NCBI GenBank assembly: GCA_002481545.1 | Contig: DLEF01000006.1 | Coordinates: 1-34,037, forward strand | DNA from: Cyanobacteria bacterium UBA7753 | GTDB taxonomy: Bacteria > Cyanobacteriota > Vampirovibrionia > Gastranaerophilales > Gastranaerophilaceae | Length of the DNA: 34,037 nt | Direction of reading: 5' to 3' | Part shown: positions 1-8,809 of the stretch, piece after piece | Position numbering within the stretch: position 1 is the stretch's first letter | Layout: every line of letters begins with the position of its first letter | The notes under the pieces: model-generated | Told to the model about the DNA's origin: nothing | Seen by the model: the letters and a program-made list of their open reading frames with translations, nothing else | The model's database searches: none | Position numbers and translations under genes: made by a program

Positions 1-431
1 ATTACCCCCATTGAGTTTTAGAGATTTTTTAATTTTGAGATAATATGATTTTAGTTTGAGCATTTTGAGCGTTTTCTTAGCATTAGTGAGCAGTCCGCTA
101 ATTTTTAAAAATCCTTAAAATGCTTGCTGTAAAGAAACAGGACAATACAGAAAAGTGGAACTAGGCTCAAAGCCCCTGAACTCAAAGGTTCTTTGTTATA
201 ATTTAGGGTTACAGAAAAGTCCGGTATGTCCGATTTCCGTCTAAATTAAGTCCGGTAAAAGTCAAATTTTTCATATTGATACGCCGTAAAGTCTTATTTC
301 CGTAAGGTAATAGCCAATGACAAACATCGGACTTTTTGTATAAAATAGTAACACAGGTTCCGGAAAAAATTATTTTTCTGTTACAAAACGGAACCTTAAC
401 GGAACTTTTTGCGGAACCCAAACGGAACTAT
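1..431. other. Non-coding AT-rich stretch with short repeats
   Basis: No convincing gene is seen in these 431 bases, which lie downstream of the AlbA_2 gene. Visible structure: ACAGAAAAGT occurs near 154 and 213; AAAGTCCG near 216 has its inverted copy CGGACTTT near 332; GGTTCCG at 357 is inverted against CGGAACC at 389. A -10-like TATAAT lies near 199 but no good -35 or reading frame accompanies it. Function unknown; it may be eroded mobile DNA at the edge of the island. Confidence 0.5.
389..428. repeat. Tandem CGGAAC array (4 copies, 11-12 bp period)
   Basis: CGGAAC begins at 389, 400, 412 and 423, i.e. every 11, 12 and 11 bases, so the copies fall on about the same face of the helix. An inverted copy (GTTCCG) lies at 358-363. 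The array sits directly after the stop codon of the AlbA_2 gene. It could be a protein-binding array or a small tandem duplication; nothing in the sequence decides between these. Confidence 0.5.
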
Positions 432-1763
432 TTAAAAATTGACAATTTGATCCAAGTATAAAACTTTATCTACATATGATATAGCTTTGCGTAGTAGGGT
501 TTTATGATTTTCATATTCCTCTTCTAAATAATTGCGTAACAAAGGAATGATAAGTTTTTTAATTCTTTCTTTATCAGATACGTTTAATATCATTTTTAAC
601 TGAATCTCAATATTTTCTTTCGTAATGTCAGATAATTTTGTATTTTTATCATTATATAAATCTAGATATTTCTTTTTTAATTCCAATTCCGAGCCTGTTA
701 GCTTTTCTTCTTTAAAATTCTCATCAGATTTTAAACGTTGCAACAAATAAGTTTTTCCCATTTTGCAATCTTCTACAATTTTGCTAATTTCAGATTTTAA
801 TTTAGTTTTATCAAAACTTTCATCATTTTGTTGAATTAAATATACAAAATAGTAAAATGGCAAATATTTAACTGAAAATCTACAAAAAGCTTCAATATAA
901 CTCATCGGAGATTGTGTCCCTGTTTGATTTAAAAAGGTTTTTAGTAAGTATTTTTCATGTATATATGTTGGCTCAATTTGCTTAATAATTTTTTCATGGT
1001 TTACCACTGCTCCAGTTATGCCTTTTATTTCCCCCACTACTTTTAATGTTGGATCTCCATCAATTTCCGAAAAATGTCCTTCTTTTACAAATTTTAAAGT
1101 GGAAAGTAAGTTTTCATCAATAAACACTTCTTTATTTTTTCCGAAACTATTAACGCTTAGCTTTCCATCTTTTAAATCTATTAATGATAGATTATTTACG
1201 CCTATTTTTGCAATTTTGGATATTGTTTGCATCCATAATTTTCGTTCATCTTCTTTTACTTGTTCCAGCATAATTTTTAAATCAGGATATTTAATTTCAG
1301 GACTTTTGCCGCTATATCTGTAATAAATTGCACCTTCACGAATTACAAAACTATTATTGTGTTGGACACTTTTAGTACAAACAACAGGTTTAGAAACAGC
1401 TTTATATACATATATAAGACCTACAAAAAGATCAAAATATTTTATTGTTGTACGCTCAAATTTTATCTCAGGGGAAAAATATTCATTTAATTTTTCTACT
1501 AATTTTTCATCATCATATTCTTCAAATGTATTATCCCTCATCCCTACAACGGTTTTAGGTTTTTCTTTAACCCCAAAAATTATGTATCCACCATCTCTAT
1601 TAGCAAAAGCTGCCATTGTTTTGGCATATTTTGCTAATAAACTCTTATTAAAATTTTCTTTAAACTCTAATGTACAAGATTCTCTTGATATAATTTTGTA
1701 CGGTTCTTTTTCACTGTAATATTTAAAAATTCTATTTATTTTATCATTAGAAAATACATCCAA
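432..1763 (-). CDS. AlbA_2 (Schlafen-type) putative DNA-binding/ATPase-like protein
   Basis: A 443-aa protein. Residues about 28-76 match the AlbA_2 (Schlafen AlbA_2) domain: an E-x-x-TLEFKE segment, then KTMAAFANRDGGYIIFGV, the signature of this family. The remaining ~360 residues are lysine-rich and helical-looking and I do not recognise them. Known AlbA_2 proteins include transcription regulators with a C-terminal ATPase-like part and many defence-island proteins; a role in phage defence is therefore plausible but inferred. The start is TTG at 1763, supported by AGAGGG about 10 nt upstream. It directly follows, in the same frame, the TAG of a small HTH reading frame. It lies after the type I R-M operon on the same strand but beyond a strong terminator, so it is probably transcribed separately. 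Confidence 0.8.
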   Translation of the reverse strand: MDVFSNDKINRIFKYYSEKEPYKIISRESCTLEFKENFNKSLLAKYAKTMAAFANRDGGYIIFGVKEKPKTVVGMRDNTFEEYDDEKLVEKLNEYFSPEIKFERTTIKYFDLFVGLIYVYKAVSKPVVCTKSVQHNNSFVIREGAIYYRYSGKSPEIKYPDLKIMLEQVKEDERKLWMQTISKIAKIGVNNLSLIDLKDGKLSVNSFGKNKEVFIDENLLSTLKFVKEGHFSEIDGDPTLKVVGEIKGITGAVVNHEKIIKQIEPTYIHEKYLLKTFLNQTGTQSPMSYIEAFCRFSVKYLPFYYFVYLIQQNDESFDKTKLKSEISKIVEDCKMGKTYLLQRLKSDENFKEEKLTGSELELKKKYLDLYNDKNTKLSDITKENIEIQLKMILNVSDKERIKKLIIPLLRNYLEEEYENHKTLLRKAISYVDKVLYLDQIVNF

Positions 1764-1952
1764 CTACTTATTCCCTCTGTTCCCCTCGGCATGTTCTTTT
1801 ATTACTTTATAAATATACCTTTCATTTACATCGCACAATTTAGTCAGTTCTCTCTTATTGCTTCTTGTCGCAGTATAGTTATCTATAATATACTGCTTTT
1901 TATATGGTTGGTTACAATAAGCATGTATTAGAAACTTGTTCCCAAGCGGATG
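1764..1952 (-). pseudogene. HTH-protein remnant just upstream of AlbA_2 gene
   Basis: A 62-codon open frame on the minus strand reads like real coding sequence. It contains NKRELTKLCDVNERYIYKVI, a helix-turn-helix-like stretch, and ends AEGNRGNK followed by TAG at 1764-1766. There is no ATG, GTG or TTG before the HTH part, and a terminator hairpin (1955-1983) cuts off anything further upstream, so it seems a decayed 3' end of a gene. Its TAG is immediately followed, in the same frame, by the TTG start of the AlbA_2 gene, whose ribosome-binding site lies inside this frame. Either the two were once one protein now split by an amber codon, or they were separate and translationally coupled. Confidence 0.4.
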
Positions 1953-1954
1953 TT

Positions 1955-1983
1955 AAAAAAGGATGTCTTTTGCATCCTTTTTT
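1955..1983. terminator. Strong bidirectional intrinsic terminator
   Basis: A perfect 11-bp stem (AAAAAAGGATG at 1955-1965 with CATCCTTTTTT at 1973-1983) encloses a 7-nt loop. The A-run and T-run give a U-tract in either direction. It lies about 95 nt past the hsdS stop and should end the hsdR-hsdM-hsdS-hsdS transcript. Confidence 0.85.
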
Positions 1984-2076
1984 AGTTTATAATTCAAAGC
2001 AAAAAAGAAGAATGTCAAAAATTAACAAAATTGAGGGATTTTTTACTTCCTATGTTAATGAATGGGCAAATCAGTA

Positions 2077-3342
2077 TTACTGCTGAATAATTACTTGTCC
2101 GTTCATAAGCATTGGTAATAAAAATTCTCTTATTTCTGTTAAAGATTGTATTTCAATATTATTTGCTTCTATTTGCTTAATAATTGGTGATATTTTTAAA
2201 ATAAAGTCGTTAAGAATATTTTTTTGTGGAATCAATAAAGCAATAAGTTTTATAGATTTTACATTAAAGCTTTTGAAAAAGGCTCCACAATCCAAATTGG
2301 ATAAGATTTGTTGAGTCATATCATTGCTCCCGAAAAACATTCTTAAATAGTACGGAGAAATATTAATAGGTCTTATTGCGGTCAAATTTCTTCCTAAAGC
2401 ACATTTTACACCTTTAGGTATTTTGCCAAAAGCTCCTGTTCTGCCTGCGTTTGTGAATACAAAGTCATTTTCTTGTATTTCTATTTTTTGAGTCCAACAT
2501 TTATAATCATCTTTTGAAATATAGTATTTATTCGTAATATCAATATATCCGGCATCAGTTAGGTTTTCTAATTGAAGCAAATATAAATCGTTTGCTTCAT
2601 AGCAGTAGTCAGGTTTTTTGCTATGTAAACAATCTGTAATATTACAGTACTTACTTATATTTTCAACTTCCCAACCAACAGGAATTTCTCTTTTTAAAAT
2701 TTCATTATAAACCATAGCACCACCGCTTGATTTATACGGTCGTTCATTTTCATCAGGGAAATCAAATTGAACAAACCAATAATCATACAAAGTTTTTGCA
2801 AAATTTTCCAATTCCAAGTTTATTTTATTATTTAGTTCTATTTTCTTGTCTATATCTACAAATAATTTTGCTATTTTCTTTTGTTTATCAATATCAGTTT
2901 CAACCTCAATTTCCATATTTTCAATATCAGAAGGATTTATTGAAGGATAACTCGATACATTATTACAAGCAATAGTGTGCAAATAATCAGTATATTTATC
3001 TTGTGTTAGATTATAATACATATAATTTGCATCATTTTTAGTTTTATCTTTTATATCCAATGTTATAAAACCTGTTGATGCAACCATATTATCTAATGGA
3101 TTTCGTATAATTCCATAATGTTTTAAATTAGGTCTTACGGAAGAATAAACAATGGTATCTTTTTTTATCAATCTTTTTGCCCTGCTTGGTATTGTTTCTT
3201 CACCAATATTTAATTTTTGAATATTATCTATATGATTCATTGTAATACTGCTTGTATCTAAATAGTTTATAAAATCATAATTTGATAATTTTATATTTTC
3301 TTGATTAGAATTAAAAATTTCTTTGATTTGTATTTTACGCAT
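2077..3342 (-). CDS. hsdS: Type I restriction system specificity subunit (full length)
   Basis: A 421-aa HsdS, the usual two-TRD length. Residues 1 to about 155 form target-recognition domain 1. About 155-203 is the central conserved helical region, including ELNNKINLELENFAKTLYDY and WFVQFDFPDENERP. About 210-385 is the second TRD, and the C-terminal helix ends EIREFLLPMLMNGQV. With HsdM it sets the DNA site for methylation and cleavage. Its ATG overlaps the end of the preceding half-length hsdS by 8 nt (ATGCGTAA), so the two are co-translated. The central region is nearly identical at DNA level to the copy in the upstream half gene (59 of 62 bases), giving a ready site for homologous exchange of TRDs. 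It is the last gene of the operon, before the terminator at 1955-1983. Confidence 0.95.
   Translation of the reverse strand: MRKIQIKEIFNSNQENIKLSNYDFINYLDTSSITMNHIDNIQKLNIGEETIPSRAKRLIKKDTIVYSSVRPNLKHYGIIRNPLDNMVASTGFITLDIKDKTKNDANYMYYNLTQDKYTDYLHTIACNNVSSYPSINPSDIENMEIEVETDIDKQKKIAKLFVDIDKKIELNNKINLELENFAKTLYDYWFVQFDFPDENERPYKSSGGAMVYNEILKREIPVGWEVENISKYCNITDCLHSKKPDYCYEANDLYLLQLENLTDAGYIDITNKYYISKDDYKCWTQKIEIQENDFVFTNAGRTGAFGKIPKGVKCALGRNLTAIRPINISPYYLRMFFGSNDMTQQILSNLDCGAFFKSFNVKSIKLIALLIPQKNILNDFILKISPIIKQIEANNIEIQSLTEIREFLLPMLMNGQVIIQQ
2738..2799. repeat. hsdS direct repeat, copy A
   Basis: A 62-nt segment in the central conserved region of the full-length hsdS, matching 3399-3460 at 59 of 62 positions in the same orientation; 2753-2787 is an exact 35-nt match. 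Recombination between the copies would remove 661 bp and join the TRD of the half gene to TRD2 of this gene in frame. Confidence 0.9.
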
Positions 3343-4000
3343 ATTGCACCGCCAATCTGAATTGATTGATTAAGCGTGCAAATATGCTTTTAAAATTTGG
3401 TCGTTTATTTTCGTCAGGGAAATCAAATTGAACAAACCAATAATCATATAAAGTTTTTGCTATTTTTTCTAACTCTAAATTGATTTTATTGTTTAACTTT
3501 ATCTTTTTATCAATATAAGATAATAGATTAATTTGTAATTTTTGCAAACTTACACTTGGAATATCTACTAGTAATTCTTTTAAATCATTAATAAATATAC
3601 ACTTTTGAACAGCACCCTTAGAATTATTTATCAATCTATTTTGTAGAGAATTTAATGAAAGATAATAGTATAAATACTGTGGTAAAAGCTTATTCTTATC
3701 ACATTTTATAATGCCAACACTTCTCTGAAATTCATAATTTGGTTTTTCGGTTACAATAGCAAGCTTACCTAAAGTCCCAACTGTTGAAATTAAAACATCT
3801 AATTCCTCAAGTTTTGTTCGTTTATTTATTTTTTTATAACTATCTTCCGAAATTTTTCTATCGGAGGGTGTAATTATGACTTCACCATTAATAATGTTTT
3901 TATTGCTCAGTAAGTAATACTCTCCATTCGGAGCATCTTCAACACTACCATGTTCACCATCAGTAATATTTATACAATAATCTGATAACTTTTTATTCAT
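3335..4000 (-). CDS. hsdS: Half-length type I specificity subunit (single TRD)
   Basis: A 221-aa protein with one target-recognition domain (about 1-150) and one central helical region (about 155-196, with KLNNKINLELEKIAKTLYDY and WFVQFDFPDENKRP). It then runs into an unrelated tail ending RLAVQYA and stops inside the start of the next hsdS. It lacks the second TRD found in a normal ~400-residue HsdS. Half-length S subunits of some type I enzymes are known to work as dimers, so it may be active, or it may be a stored TRD for exchange with the downstream gene. Its TRD sequence differs from either TRD of that gene. Its ATG overlaps the hsdM end by 8 nt (ATGAATAA), indicating translational coupling. 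Confidence 0.9.
   Translation of the reverse strand: MNKKLSDYCINITDGEHGSVEDAPNGEYYLLSNKNIINGEVIITPSDRKISEDSYKKINKRTKLEELDVLISTVGTLGKLAIVTEKPNYEFQRSVGIIKCDKNKLLPQYLYYYLSLNSLQNRLINNSKGAVQKCIFINDLKELLVDIPSVSLQKLQINLLSYIDKKIKLNNKINLELEKIAKTLYDYWFVQFDFPDENKRPNFKSIFARLINQFRLAVQYA
3399..3460. repeat. hsdS direct repeat, copy B
   Basis: Partner of 2738-2799, 59 of 62 bases identical, same orientation, 661 bp apart. It encodes the conserved WFVQFDFPDEN stretch of the half-length hsdS. Confidence 0.9.
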
Positions 4001-5612
4001 ACTTCAACAACTCCAACTGCTTTTGTATTTCATCTTCCAATTCGTGAGATTGTTTGAAATATTCTTTAAGATTTGCTTTGTATTCATTCATTTTGGCTTC
4101 AAATTCTTCAGCCGTTATATCAACATATTCAATTTTTACATCAAAATATTGACCTGCTGAAAGTGAATAGTTTTTGTTTTTAATATCCTCATAAGATACA
4201 AGAATGGAGAAATCATCAACGACTTCTTGCTTATTAAATGTTTCAATGATTTTGTTTTCTTCTTCTTCAGATAGTACAGTCTTTTGATTTTTGCCTTCTT
4301 TTACTTTTGTTCCTAGTTTCGATGCATCCATTAAAAGAACTTGTCCACCTTTATTTTCTTTATCAATAAAGAGAACAGAAACATTTGTACCTGTTGTTGC
4401 AAAAATATTTGAGGGCATAGAAACGACACCACGCAACATTTCTTTATCAATTAGTCTTTCTCTTATTTTTCTTTCTATACCGGATTGAGCAGTAATAAAT
4501 CCAGTTGGAACAACAACCGCGGCTTTGCCGTTATCCGCCAATGAATACATAATGTGTTGTAAGAAACAAAGGTAAATAGCCATTTTGTCTTTGTCTTTGT
4601 TAGGAATTTTAGGTATTCCTGCAAAAAATCTTTCTTTATTGGCTTCTGTGTCTAAATCCTCCCTATCATCAGAAAAATCCAATTTGAAAGGAGGGTTTGA
4701 TACAATATAATCAAATTTCTTAATTTTATCATTTTCTGTATGTGCCGGAGTTGTTAGTGTATTTCCTTGAACAATATTAGGAATTGAATGAATTAGATTG
4801 TTTAAGATCAAATTCAATCGCAACATTGTAGAAGATTTCTGTGAAATATCTTGTGAAAATATTGTACATTTATTTGTTCCAATAGCATGTGCAATACTCA
4901 TTAATAATGTACCGGAACCTGCTGAAGGGTCATAACATGTAACATTAGATGGTTTTTCATTACCGACGAGTATTTTTGCCATAATTTTTGCAACGGCTCT
5001 TGGTGTATAATATTCAGCATATTTTCCACCACCATCTTTATTATAGTCTTTTATTAAATATTCAAATATTATCGCAAAAAAGTCATATCCTAGCCCAAAA
5101 GCTTTTTCAAAATTGAAATTACAAAGCTTGCTAATAATTGCTCTTGCGAAATCATTTCTTTTTGAGGGATCGGTTATGTAATTACTAATTCTTTCAAACA
5201 GTTCTATTTTTGCATTAGAATCAGTTCTTACAGAAAATATTGCATTATTGTAATTTGCTATGCCGATCAATGTATCATCAAGAAATTCTGCGATATTGTC
5301 TTGATTCATATTATTAAATAAATTGGATAGCAAATGCTCTTTTTTTAATTTGGCATTATCACCCATAAAAAGCATTAATTCTTCATATTCATCATTTGTA
5401 AGCTTTTCAAATTCTGTTTCCCAATGTTCAACCTTTTTAAAGCGTTCATCAATATTTTTTAATTCATAACCAAATTTATCATTTAAAAATTTGTACAAAA
5501 ACATTTGCGTAATAATTTTAAATTCATTTCCATCATTACCTAAACCATAACCAGCACAAGTTGCCTTTAAATTATCAATTAATTCCTCAGTTTGTTTTTT
5601 TATATCTTCCAT
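3993..5612 (-). CDS. hsdM: Type I restriction system DNA methyltransferase subunit
   Basis: A 539-aa N6-adenine methyltransferase of the type I HsdM family. An N-terminal helical HsdM_N-like part (about 1-165) is followed by the catalytic domain: GGGKYAEYYTPRAV near 194-207, S-adenosylmethionine motif I DPSAGSGTLL at 228-237, and the adenine methylase motif NPPF at 306-309. It forms the M2S trimer with HsdS for modification and R2M2S with HsdR for cleavage. All catalytic motifs are intact. Its start overlaps the hsdR stop by one base (TAATG), and its end overlaps the next gene by 8 nt, so R, M and S are one tightly coupled operon with hsdR first. That differs from the common order in which R is set apart. 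Confidence 0.97.
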   Translation of the reverse strand: MEDIKKQTEELIDNLKATCAGYGLGNDGNEFKIITQMFLYKFLNDKFGYELKNIDERFKKVEHWETEFEKLTNDEYEELMLFMGDNAKLKKEHLLSNLFNNMNQDNIAEFLDDTLIGIANYNNAIFSVRTDSNAKIELFERISNYITDPSKRNDFARAIISKLCNFNFEKAFGLGYDFFAIIFEYLIKDYNKDGGGKYAEYYTPRAVAKIMAKILVGNEKPSNVTCYDPSAGSGTLLMSIAHAIGTNKCTIFSQDISQKSSTMLRLNLILNNLIHSIPNIVQGNTLTTPAHTENDKIKKFDYIVSNPPFKLDFSDDREDLDTEANKERFFAGIPKIPNKDKDKMAIYLCFLQHIMYSLADNGKAAVVVPTGFITAQSGIERKIRERLIDKEMLRGVVSMPSNIFATTGTNVSVLFIDKENKGGQVLLMDASKLGTKVKEGKNQKTVLSEEEENKIIETFNKQEVVDDFSILVSYEDIKNKNYSLSAGQYFDVKIEYVDITAEEFEAKMNEYKANLKEYFKQSHELEDEIQKQLELLKYE

Positions 5613-8600
5613 TAAGCAACATCTCCATTGTGTTCTCTGATATATTCACTCGTTATATCATTACCTAACTTTTTCTTTGTAGAAAAATCAATATTTAGCC
5701 AAGATTTTAATCCTTCTGCGACAAATTTTATGACTTTGCTACCAAATGAAGGCTCATTATCTAAAATTGCTGCGTGATTTAAAATTTCTTCATCTGTTTT
5801 TTCTTTTACTTCTGATAAAAATTCTTGTATCTGAATATCATCATCTGATATATGTTGTTCTTTTATTCTTTTATGTAATCTTGCAAATTTTTCATCAGAA
5901 TTATATTTCTGTTTTAGTAACTCATTTTTTCTATTTAGTGCTTCAGAACGAGCATATAGTTCTTTAATTTTTATTATATTTTCTCTAATAAATTCTTGAG
6001 AAACATCTGTAAGATTGCCTTTTTCAAACAATCTTTGCAACTCTTCTTTTAAGGTTATAAACTCAATATCTTTTTTATCAAAATTATGCAGTAATGATTC
6101 TCTTGTATGCCGCAAAATATTTTTTAAATCATCTGCAAGTTTTAATTCTTCATCTTTTATTTTTACAAAAGAAAATACTATATCTTCCATTGCCAAATTT
6201 AGCAAATTCATGGCATTTGAATTGTTTTCCAAAGCTTCTTTTTGGTTGATAAATGTTATGTGATTTTCGACTTCTGTCAATAATCCTCTCATATTATGGA
6301 AATCAAGTTTGTCGATGATTTCATCATATTCGTTATATCGAATAATGTTATATAACTCCCGAGCCATAACTAAGGCTTTTTTAATTTTTAATAACTCTTC
6401 TTTATCTGATATTTTAGTGATTTCTTGAGAAAATAGTTCCGCATTTTCTGTTGGGTATTGCCATAAAATCTTTTTAATTTCTTGTATGTCTTCTTCGATT
6501 TCTTTTTGGGTTTTAAATAAATTACTATAGTATTTTCTTTCATCTCCCAACTGAGCATTTAATTCATCCCAGTATGCTTTATTTGCTTTATCAAATTGCT
6601 CAGTAATATCTGCAAAATCAACAACATAACCATATCTAAAATCTTTGTATGGTCTGTTTACTCTTGTGAGGGTTTGCAATAAATTATGATCTTTTATTTG
6701 CCGGCCAATATATAGTTTCTTTAATCTTGGAGAATCAAATCCCGTTAATAGCATATTATATACAAACAATAAGTCGATTTCACCAGCTTTAAAGTTATCT
6801 ACGATTTCCTTACGTTCATCTTTAGAATATACGTCATGCAATATGATTTCTGCTTTATTAGGAATGTCATCATTATCTTTATAGTATTTGTCAAAAAGGT
6901 CTTTAAATTTTTTAGCCTGTTTAGAACTCTGGCAGACAACCATCCCGCCAATTGTATCGTTACCATATTTTGTTCTTGAATCTTTTAAATCTTGGACAAT
7001 ATATTCAAGCATTGGTCTTGCAAAATTATCGTGTGAATACAAATCATCAGGATCTATATCACCTTTTGCCAACTGAATATTTTCCAAGATTTCCGATAAT
7101 TCAGATTTGTACTGAGTATCTATATCTTCTCTCATAAGACGTAGCGTATAGCCATCAGCAATAGATGAATTATAGTAATATTTATGAATATATTCGCCCC
7201 AAATATCAGTTGATTTTGTTTTGCCAATTAATGGGGTTCCTGTAAGAGAGATAAAGACAGCATCTCTATCAGAGTTTACAAGGTTTGGTAAAAAAGAACC
7301 TTTTTCGTCATAACTTCTATGAGCTTCATCTATAAAATAAACTCTTTGAATATTGATATTATAATCTGGGGCTTTAGCAACTGATTCTTCTGAAAATTTT
7401 TGAATATTTACAACAGTTATCTCATTGCCACCGTCATTATTATCTTTGGTCTCAATTTTACCAATAGACTTGGTAAATTCTTCTTTTGAATTTACAGTTT
7501 TAACTATTAACTTTCTTGCTGCAAATTCTTTTTTAGCCTGCGTTAGTAGATCAATTCTATCTACTATAAAATAAAATTTAGGAATAATATTTTGTTTTTG
7601 AAAATAATCTGTAAGCCATTTTACATTAAAATATGCTAGAGCAGTTTTACCGGAACCTTGTGTATGCCAAATAATACCTTTTTTCGGTTCATTCTTTTCT
7701 GTGCATTCAGTAAGTCGTTCCTGAATAGCAAGTGAGGCAAAAAATTGTGGATAGCGCATTATATGCTTTTCGGTTACAGTAGTTTCTTTATGAGCTCTTT
7801 TTACATATGTTATTCCATATTTTAAAAAGTTTTTCAACCTACATTTTGAAAATAATGAAAGTATCATTCTGTTTGTAGGCTTAGTTACATCTTTATTTGT
7901 TATAAACTCTTGCGTATCCTTTATTGATACATAATTTGTATCTTTAAGGATAAATCTTTCAATCTCACGATTTTCCGGCTCTAAAATATTTGTTAAGTCT
8001 TGTGGTCGTTCTTCTCTAAAATGATTAAAAAAAGCATCTTTTTTAGATGTAGTAGAATAAAAGGCGCCACTAATAGGAATAGGTTCCGTTTCGTCATACT
8101 CCATATTGTTCGAAAACATTAGAATTTGTGAGATATTTATAAATCGCCGGAATTTCTTATTTGTAAACCGTTGATTCATCATTCTTTCTTTTTCAACAAT
8201 GATTCCGCCTTTATTATTTGGCTTTTTGACCTCGATGAAGCATAGAGGCATTCCATTTATTAGTAACGTAATATCAGGTCTAAATTCATCATCACCATTT
8301 TTACAAGTTAATTCAGTAACAACGTTAAATGCATTATTATCAAAATTTTCAAAATCAATTAGTTTAATACCTGTAGGAGAAATAAGTCTTTTATAAAATT
8401 CTTCACCTAAGTCATCATAGTCAAGTATATTTGTAATTTCTTTTAATTCACGTTCAATATCTTTATCTGTTAAATCAAAAGAGTTTATTTTTCTTATACT
8501 TTCTGAGAAAATGTCAGTAAAAATATTTGTTTCTATGTCCCATTTTGCATTTTTCAATGACAGATACTTATAACCTAACCTTGTTAGTGTAATTATTGCT

Positions 8601-8635
8601 GGAATTTTTACCCTTGTATCTTCATTAAATACCAT
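5612..8635 (-). CDS. hsdR: Type I restriction endonuclease/translocase subunit
   Basis: A 1007-aa HsdR. The N-terminal nuclease domain carries the PD-(D/E)xK residues: D121 in FRPDITLLI and E135-x-K137 in CFIEVKKPN. The SF2 motor follows, with Walker A HTQGSGKT at 324-331, DEAH at 436-439 and SLTGTPLIG near 463-471, then motifs near LLTGFDSPRLKKL and TLTRVNRPYKDF. The C-terminal ~300 residues are helical and contact the methylase core. It translocates DNA with ATP and cuts unmodified DNA far from the site. No frameshift or missing motif is seen. The ATG is preceded by AGGAG at a 7-nt spacing. It is the first gene of the operon and is divergent from the DUF5677-like gene. Confidence 0.97.
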   Translation of the reverse strand: MVFNEDTRVKIPAIITLTRLGYKYLSLKNAKWDIETNIFTDIFSESIRKINSFDLTDKDIERELKEITNILDYDDLGEEFYKRLISPTGIKLIDFENFDNNAFNVVTELTCKNGDDEFRPDITLLINGMPLCFIEVKKPNNKGGIIVEKERMMNQRFTNKKFRRFINISQILMFSNNMEYDETEPIPISGAFYSTTSKKDAFFNHFREERPQDLTNILEPENREIERFILKDTNYVSIKDTQEFITNKDVTKPTNRMILSLFSKCRLKNFLKYGITYVKRAHKETTVTEKHIMRYPQFFASLAIQERLTECTEKNEPKKGIIWHTQGSGKTALAYFNVKWLTDYFQKQNIIPKFYFIVDRIDLLTQAKKEFAARKLIVKTVNSKEEFTKSIGKIETKDNNDGGNEITVVNIQKFSEESVAKAPDYNINIQRVYFIDEAHRSYDEKGSFLPNLVNSDRDAVFISLTGTPLIGKTKSTDIWGEYIHKYYYNSSIADGYTLRLMREDIDTQYKSELSEILENIQLAKGDIDPDDLYSHDNFARPMLEYIVQDLKDSRTKYGNDTIGGMVVCQSSKQAKKFKDLFDKYYKDNDDIPNKAEIILHDVYSKDERKEIVDNFKAGEIDLLFVYNMLLTGFDSPRLKKLYIGRQIKDHNLLQTLTRVNRPYKDFRYGYVVDFADITEQFDKANKAYWDELNAQLGDERKYYSNLFKTQKEIEEDIQEIKKILWQYPTENAELFSQEITKISDKEELLKIKKALVMARELYNIIRYNEYDEIIDKLDFHNMRGLLTEVENHITFINQKEALENNSNAMNLLNLAMEDIVFSFVKIKDEELKLADDLKNILRHTRESLLHNFDKKDIEFITLKEELQRLFEKGNLTDVSQEFIRENIIKIKELYARSEALNRKNELLKQKYNSDEKFARLHKRIKEQHISDDDIQIQEFLSEVKEKTDEEILNHAAILDNEPSFGSKVIKFVAEGLKSWLNIDFSTKKKLGNDITSEYIREHNGDVA

Positions 8636-8809
8636 TCTGAACTCCTATTATTTGCTTGATTTAATATTATCATGAACATATAAATCTTGCGCTTGGTTTA
8701 ACTATCTTATTAGAATACACTATAAATATGTCATATTTGGACAAGGTTAAATAATTAAATAAATATAAATTATTCATTGAATATTAATAAATAGTTATAG
8801 AATATAAGT

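Noticed and set aside
209..421. 70-aa minus-strand open frame
   Set aside because: It spans the repeat-rich gap and the CGGAAC array, has no ribosome-binding site and no protein-like conservation pattern.
1904..2086. 60-aa plus-strand open frame
   Set aside because: It runs through the terminator hairpin at 1955-1983 and overlaps the hsdS stop; it encodes the hairpin rather than a protein.
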